Origin: CAJBLF01 sp964545415
GTDB taxonomy: Bacteria; Patescibacteriota; Gracilibacteria; Absconditabacterales; Absconditicoccaceae
Direction of reading: 5' to 3'
NCBI GenBank assembly: GCA_964545415.1
Contig: CAZJFP010000016.1
Coordinates: 1-25,328 of the forward strand
Length of the DNA: 25,328 nucleotides
Shown: in pieces, positions 25,280 through 25,328 of the stretch
How the letters are laid out: every line of letters starts with the position of its first letter
Numbering within the stretch: the stretch's first letter is position 1
Program-made: the position numbers and the translations under genes
The notes under the pieces: model-generated
The model's input: the letters and a program-made list of their open reading frames with translations, nothing else
Databases searched by the model: none
Told to the model about the DNA's origin: nothing

Positions 25280-25328
25280 ATATTGTACTAATTGCTGCAA
25301 TTAAGGTTACACTTTACAAAAGGGTATA

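Noticed and set aside
1..25328. tRNA genes or CRISPR arrays
   Set aside because: No cloverleaf with GGTTCRA loop and no regularly spaced repeats of 23-40 bases were seen; the short repeat blocks have units of only 6-8 bases and no spacers.

Overview
The window comes from a bacterium that reads TGA as glycine and stops only at TAA or TAG (translation table 25), as described for the candidate phyls SR1 (Absconditabacteria) and Gracilibacteria. With TGA as a stop, almost every recognisable gene here is broken. With TGA as Gly, the pieces join in one frame into full-length proteins, and the TGA codons fall on invariant glycines: two adjacent glycines of the GH3 nucleotide loop, Gly of the serine hydroxymethyltransferase HKSLRGPRG motif, Gly of the MoxR Walker A and Gly of the Lgt GGMSF motif. 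I cannot separate SR1 from Gracilibacteria from this window. The DNA is AT-rich, intergenic gaps are short, and I found no tRNA, rRNA operon, IS element or CRISPR array.

Layout, left to right. (1) 1-588: 3' end of a coiled-coil protein. (2) 790-4092: two tandem GH3-family acyl-acid amido synthetase-like genes, then a lone papain/C39-like protein (4162-4725) with its own promoter and a CapA-type metallophosphoesterase-like protein (4855-6183). (3) 6378-7661: glyA. (4) 7662-8800: about 1.1 kb without a convincing protein gene but dense in promoters, strong hairpins and intrinsic terminators, read as up to three structured RNAs. One carries a hairpin whose loop copies a conserved 23S rRNA loop. 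(5) 8882-9338: a small hypothetical gene and a small RNA candidate. (6) 9412-11272: DUF456 membrane protein and a secreted GH26-like glycosidase, apparently co-transcribed. (7) 11318-13048, minus strand: small two-TM protein and a MoxR AAA+ ATPase with an added N-terminal TM anchor. (8) 13374-15599: MscS channel, small membrane protein (minus) and lgt. (9) 15660-17107: secreted hypothetical protein and SIMPL/DUF541 protein (minus). (10) 17243-21500: gltX, TrmB-type regulator, B12-binding/radical SAM protein. (11) 21600-25225: small hypothetical gene and, on the minus strand, a 1043-residue coiled-coil protein with a duplicated C-terminal module.

Two patterns run across the window. Most promoters I can propose have a TTGAnn -35 box, a spacer of exactly 16 bp and a TATAAn-like -10 box. 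Genes also fall into two classes. Short genes behind the best such promoters have A-rich leaders and contain no TGA-glycine codon at all. The longer enzyme and membrane genes use TGA for a large share of glycines (about 11 of 36 in glyA), and several carry repeat-built inverted or direct repeats in the short leader just before the start codon (glyA, mscS, lgt, DUF456, GH26).

Most functions are ordinary envelope and housekeeping ones: lipoprotein maturation, mechanosensing, one-carbon metabolism, Glu-tRNA charging, polysaccharide and amide chemistry. The less ordinary parts are the structured RNA block, the tandem GH3 pair beside a C39-like protein, the giant coiled-coil protein and the split in TGA usage.
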